Below, piece after piece: positions 62,101 to 63,518 of a stretch of DNA of 63,518 nt. Each line of letters opens with the position of its first letter. The first letter of the stretch is position 1. Origin of the DNA: Clostridium frigoris (lineage in GTDB: Bacteria > Bacillota > Clostridia > Clostridiales > Clostridiaceae); contig NZ_JAHLDV010000014.1 in NCBI RefSeq assembly GCF_018861865.1, positions 1 through 63,518 of the forward strand, given 5' to 3'. The translations under genes and the position numbers were made by a program. Under the pieces are notes generated by a model that made no database searches, had not been told where the DNA came from, and saw only the letters and a program-made list of their open reading frames with translations.

Positions 62101-63330
62101 ATGAAAAATTGTATAGTAGCACAATCAGGTGGTCCAACATCTGTAATTAATGCTAGTGCTATAGGTGTTCTTGAATCAAACATTAACTCTCATTATTATG
62201 ATAATGTGTATGCCGGAATAAATGGAATTCAAGGTATTCTAAACAAACATATTATAAACTTATCTGACATTGATTATGATGAAGTTAAAGGATTAAAATA
62301 TACCCCCTCTTCAGGTCTTGGTTCGTGTAGATATAAATTAAAATTATTTGAAGAAGACAATGAAGAATACATAAAAATTTTTGAAATATTAGAAGAATAT
62401 GAAATTAAAACCTTCTTTTATATAGGTGGAAATGATTCTCAAGATACTGTACATAAATTTAGTAAATATGCAAAGAAACATAATAAAGATGTAAAATTTA
62501 TTGGCATACCAAAAACTATAGATAATGACCTACCAATAATGGATCATACACCAGGTTTTGGAAGTGCAGCTAAGCTAATTGCCACATCAGTTCTTGAGAA
62601 CTTCCTAGATGCCAGTGTATACTCCCCAACAGGTGTATTCATACTTGAAACTATGGGCCGTGATACTGGTTGGCTTGCAGCTAGTTCCTGCATTGCAACT
62701 ATTAACGGTAAGCGTGTTGCTGATTTCATATATTTACCGGAAGTAGCCTTTGATGCTGATAAATTTATTGAAGATGTAAGTAGAAAACTTACTCAAAAAA
62801 GCCATGTATTTGTGGTAGTATCTGAAGGTATCCACACCAAGGAAGGTAAATTTATAGGAGAAGCAAAAGGTACTAATCTTGATAAGTTTGGCCACACTCA
62901 GTTAGGTGGTGTATGTGGCTTCCTAAAGAATTTAATTTTAAACACTAATACCGCAGAGAAAGTTAGAGTTTTAGAACTTTCCACACTTCAACGTTGCTCT
63001 ATGCATTGCGCTTCACAAACCGATATAGATGAAGCCTTTGAGGTAGGAAAAGCTGCAGCCGAGTACTCAATTCATGGAATTAGCGGTAATATGATAGGTA
63101 TAAGAAGGCTCTCAAATACACCTTATACATCAGAGACTTTTGCAGTTGAAACTTCAAATGTTGCAAATAAAATTAAATACTTCCCTAAGGAATGGATAAA
63201 TGCACAGGGTAACAACGTAACTCATGAAGCTTATGAGTACACGCTTCCATTAATTATGGGTGAGCCAAAAATAGCAATAGAAAATGGCCTTCCAAAATAC
63301 ACATTTTTAGAAGAAATTTTTAAATTATAG
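62101..63330 (+). CDS. pfp: 6-phosphofructokinase, PPi-dependent type
   Basis: 409 residues. Catalyses fructose-6-phosphate phosphorylation. Phosphate donor is suggested by two positions: GGND at 109-112 (Asp where ATP enzymes have Gly) and PKTIDND at 137-143 (Lys where ATP enzymes have Gly). Both are features of pyrophosphate enzymes. QSGGPTSVINASAIG opens the protein and FILETMGRDTGWLAASS binds fructose-6-phosphate. AAAGGAG precedes ATG 62101; 19 in-frame codons upstream lie before this site. Confidence 0.9.
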   Translation: MKNCIVAQSGGPTSVINASAIGVLESNINSHYYDNVYAGINGIQGILNKHIINLSDIDYDEVKGLKYTPSSGLGSCRYKLKLFEEDNEEYIKIFEILEEYEIKTFFYIGGNDSQDTVHKFSKYAKKHNKDVKFIGIPKTIDNDLPIMDHTPGFGSAAKLIATSVLENFLDASVYSPTGVFILETMGRDTGWLAASSCIATINGKRVADFIYLPEVAFDADKFIEDVSRKLTQKSHVFVVVSEGIHTKEGKFIGEAKGTNLDKFGHTQLGGVCGFLKNLILNTNTAEKVRVLELSTLQRCSMHCASQTDIDEAFEVGKAAAEYSIHGISGNMIGIRRLSNTPYTSETFAVETSNVANKIKYFPKEWINAQGNNVTHEAYEYTLPLIMGEPKIAIENGLPKYTFLEEIFKL

Positions 63331-63409
63331 ATCGAGAATGGAGCTAAATTAAAGGTTCTCCTTGGTCGCTGCAAAAGCGACCTATAAGATGCATTAGCAA
63401 CTAATAAAA

Positions 63410-63460
63410 GGGGCTGTCTCAAAATGATTAAAAAATCATTTTAAGAGATAGCCTTTTTTT
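63410..63460 (+). terminator. terminator of pfp
   Basis: GGGCTGTCTC-AAAATGATT pairs with AATCATTTT-AAGAGATAGCC around AAA, followed by TTTTTTTC. A short R1-like fragment (GGTTCTCCTTGGTCGCTGCA) lies before it at 63351. Confidence 0.85.
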
Positions 63461-63475
63461 CTTATTAATTTTAAT

Positions 63476-63513
63476 AAAAACATTAAAAAATTACTCTTTT
63501 AATGTTTTTTTTT
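63476..63513. terminator. second hairpin, T-tailed
   Basis: AAAACATTAAAA and TTTTAATGTTTT pair around a loop of about 8 bases and are followed by TTTTT. It could be a second terminator for pfp or, from the other strand, belong to a gene right of the window. Confidence 0.55.
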
Positions 63514-63518
63514 AATGC

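Overview
The window looks like chromosomal DNA of an anaerobic, spore-forming Clostridium (sensu stricto). It is very AT-rich with strong GGAGG-type ribosome sites. It carries sporulation or germination genes (Spo0E-like, SpoVB-like, GerM-like), a flavodiiron protein, HprK, a PPi-type phosphofructokinase and typical small Clostridium proteins. Most genes are housekeeping genes. I see no prophage, CRISPR array, rRNA, tRNA or intact transposase. The one clear mobile element is the 5' end of a group II intron at the left edge, lying directly behind a transcription terminator. The species cannot be named from the sequence alone.

Layout. 0-4 kb: class II photolyase, a small unknown, ferritin, a cell-wall amidase and a lipoprotein. 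4-9 kb: a six-gene minus-strand folate operon, pabA-pabB-pabC-HD protein-folP-folBK, closed by a terminator that overlaps the last stop codon. 9-16 kb: PHP phosphoesterase, M18 aminopeptidase, a DUF896 gene with an apparent ATT start followed by hprK, a Spo0E-like phosphatase, a flavodiiron protein and an RmlD-like reductase. 16.3-17 kb: a gene-free block of three different repeats. 17-20 kb: the nadA-nadB-nadC operon behind a palindromic operator. 20-33 kb: def, a B12/radical-SAM protein, a PLC-like protein, a membrane beta-propeller, two convergent lipid flippases, RluA, an M20 hydrolase and a large FtsA-like protein. 33-36.8 kb: several very small genes and a UvrD-type helicase. 37-43.5 kb: pncB, a HesB-like protein, ndk, a divergent LUD/HxlR pair, a Nudix hydrolase and a penicillin-binding carboxypeptidase. 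43.8-46.8 kb: a large HprK-like protein, then 1.2 kb of nested inverted and tandem repeats. 46.8-50.3 kb: radA and topB. 50.7-53 kb: a short ORF, a thiamine-diphosphate enzyme and a small partner. 53-57.2 kb: a SbcC/SbcD-like (YhaN/YhaO-like) pair. 57.9-63.3 kb: GerM-like lipoprotein, SprT-like metalloprotein, VIT/vWA protein and PPi-type phosphofructokinase.

How genes work together. pabABC make p-aminobenzoate, which FolP joins to the pterin supplied by FolB and FolK. NadA/B/C make nicotinate mononucleotide de novo, and PncB (37 kb) salvages nicotinate to the same product. HprK and a paralogous domain in a much larger protein suggest two P-loop kinase systems. YhaN/YhaO-like, RadA, TopB, UvrD and photolyase form a scattered DNA-maintenance set.

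The most unusual content is non-coding or very small: at least four families of dispersed or palindromic repeats, a DUF896 gene whose only plausible start is ATT, a tiny gene with its own promoter and terminator, a mutually exclusive hairpin set upstream of the FtsA-like gene, and an unexplained 580-base stretch before gerM. I found no single convincing new multi-gene system. The strongest functional lead is the HD-domain protein inside the folate operon. All start choices below come from reading ribosome-binding-site spacing by eye.
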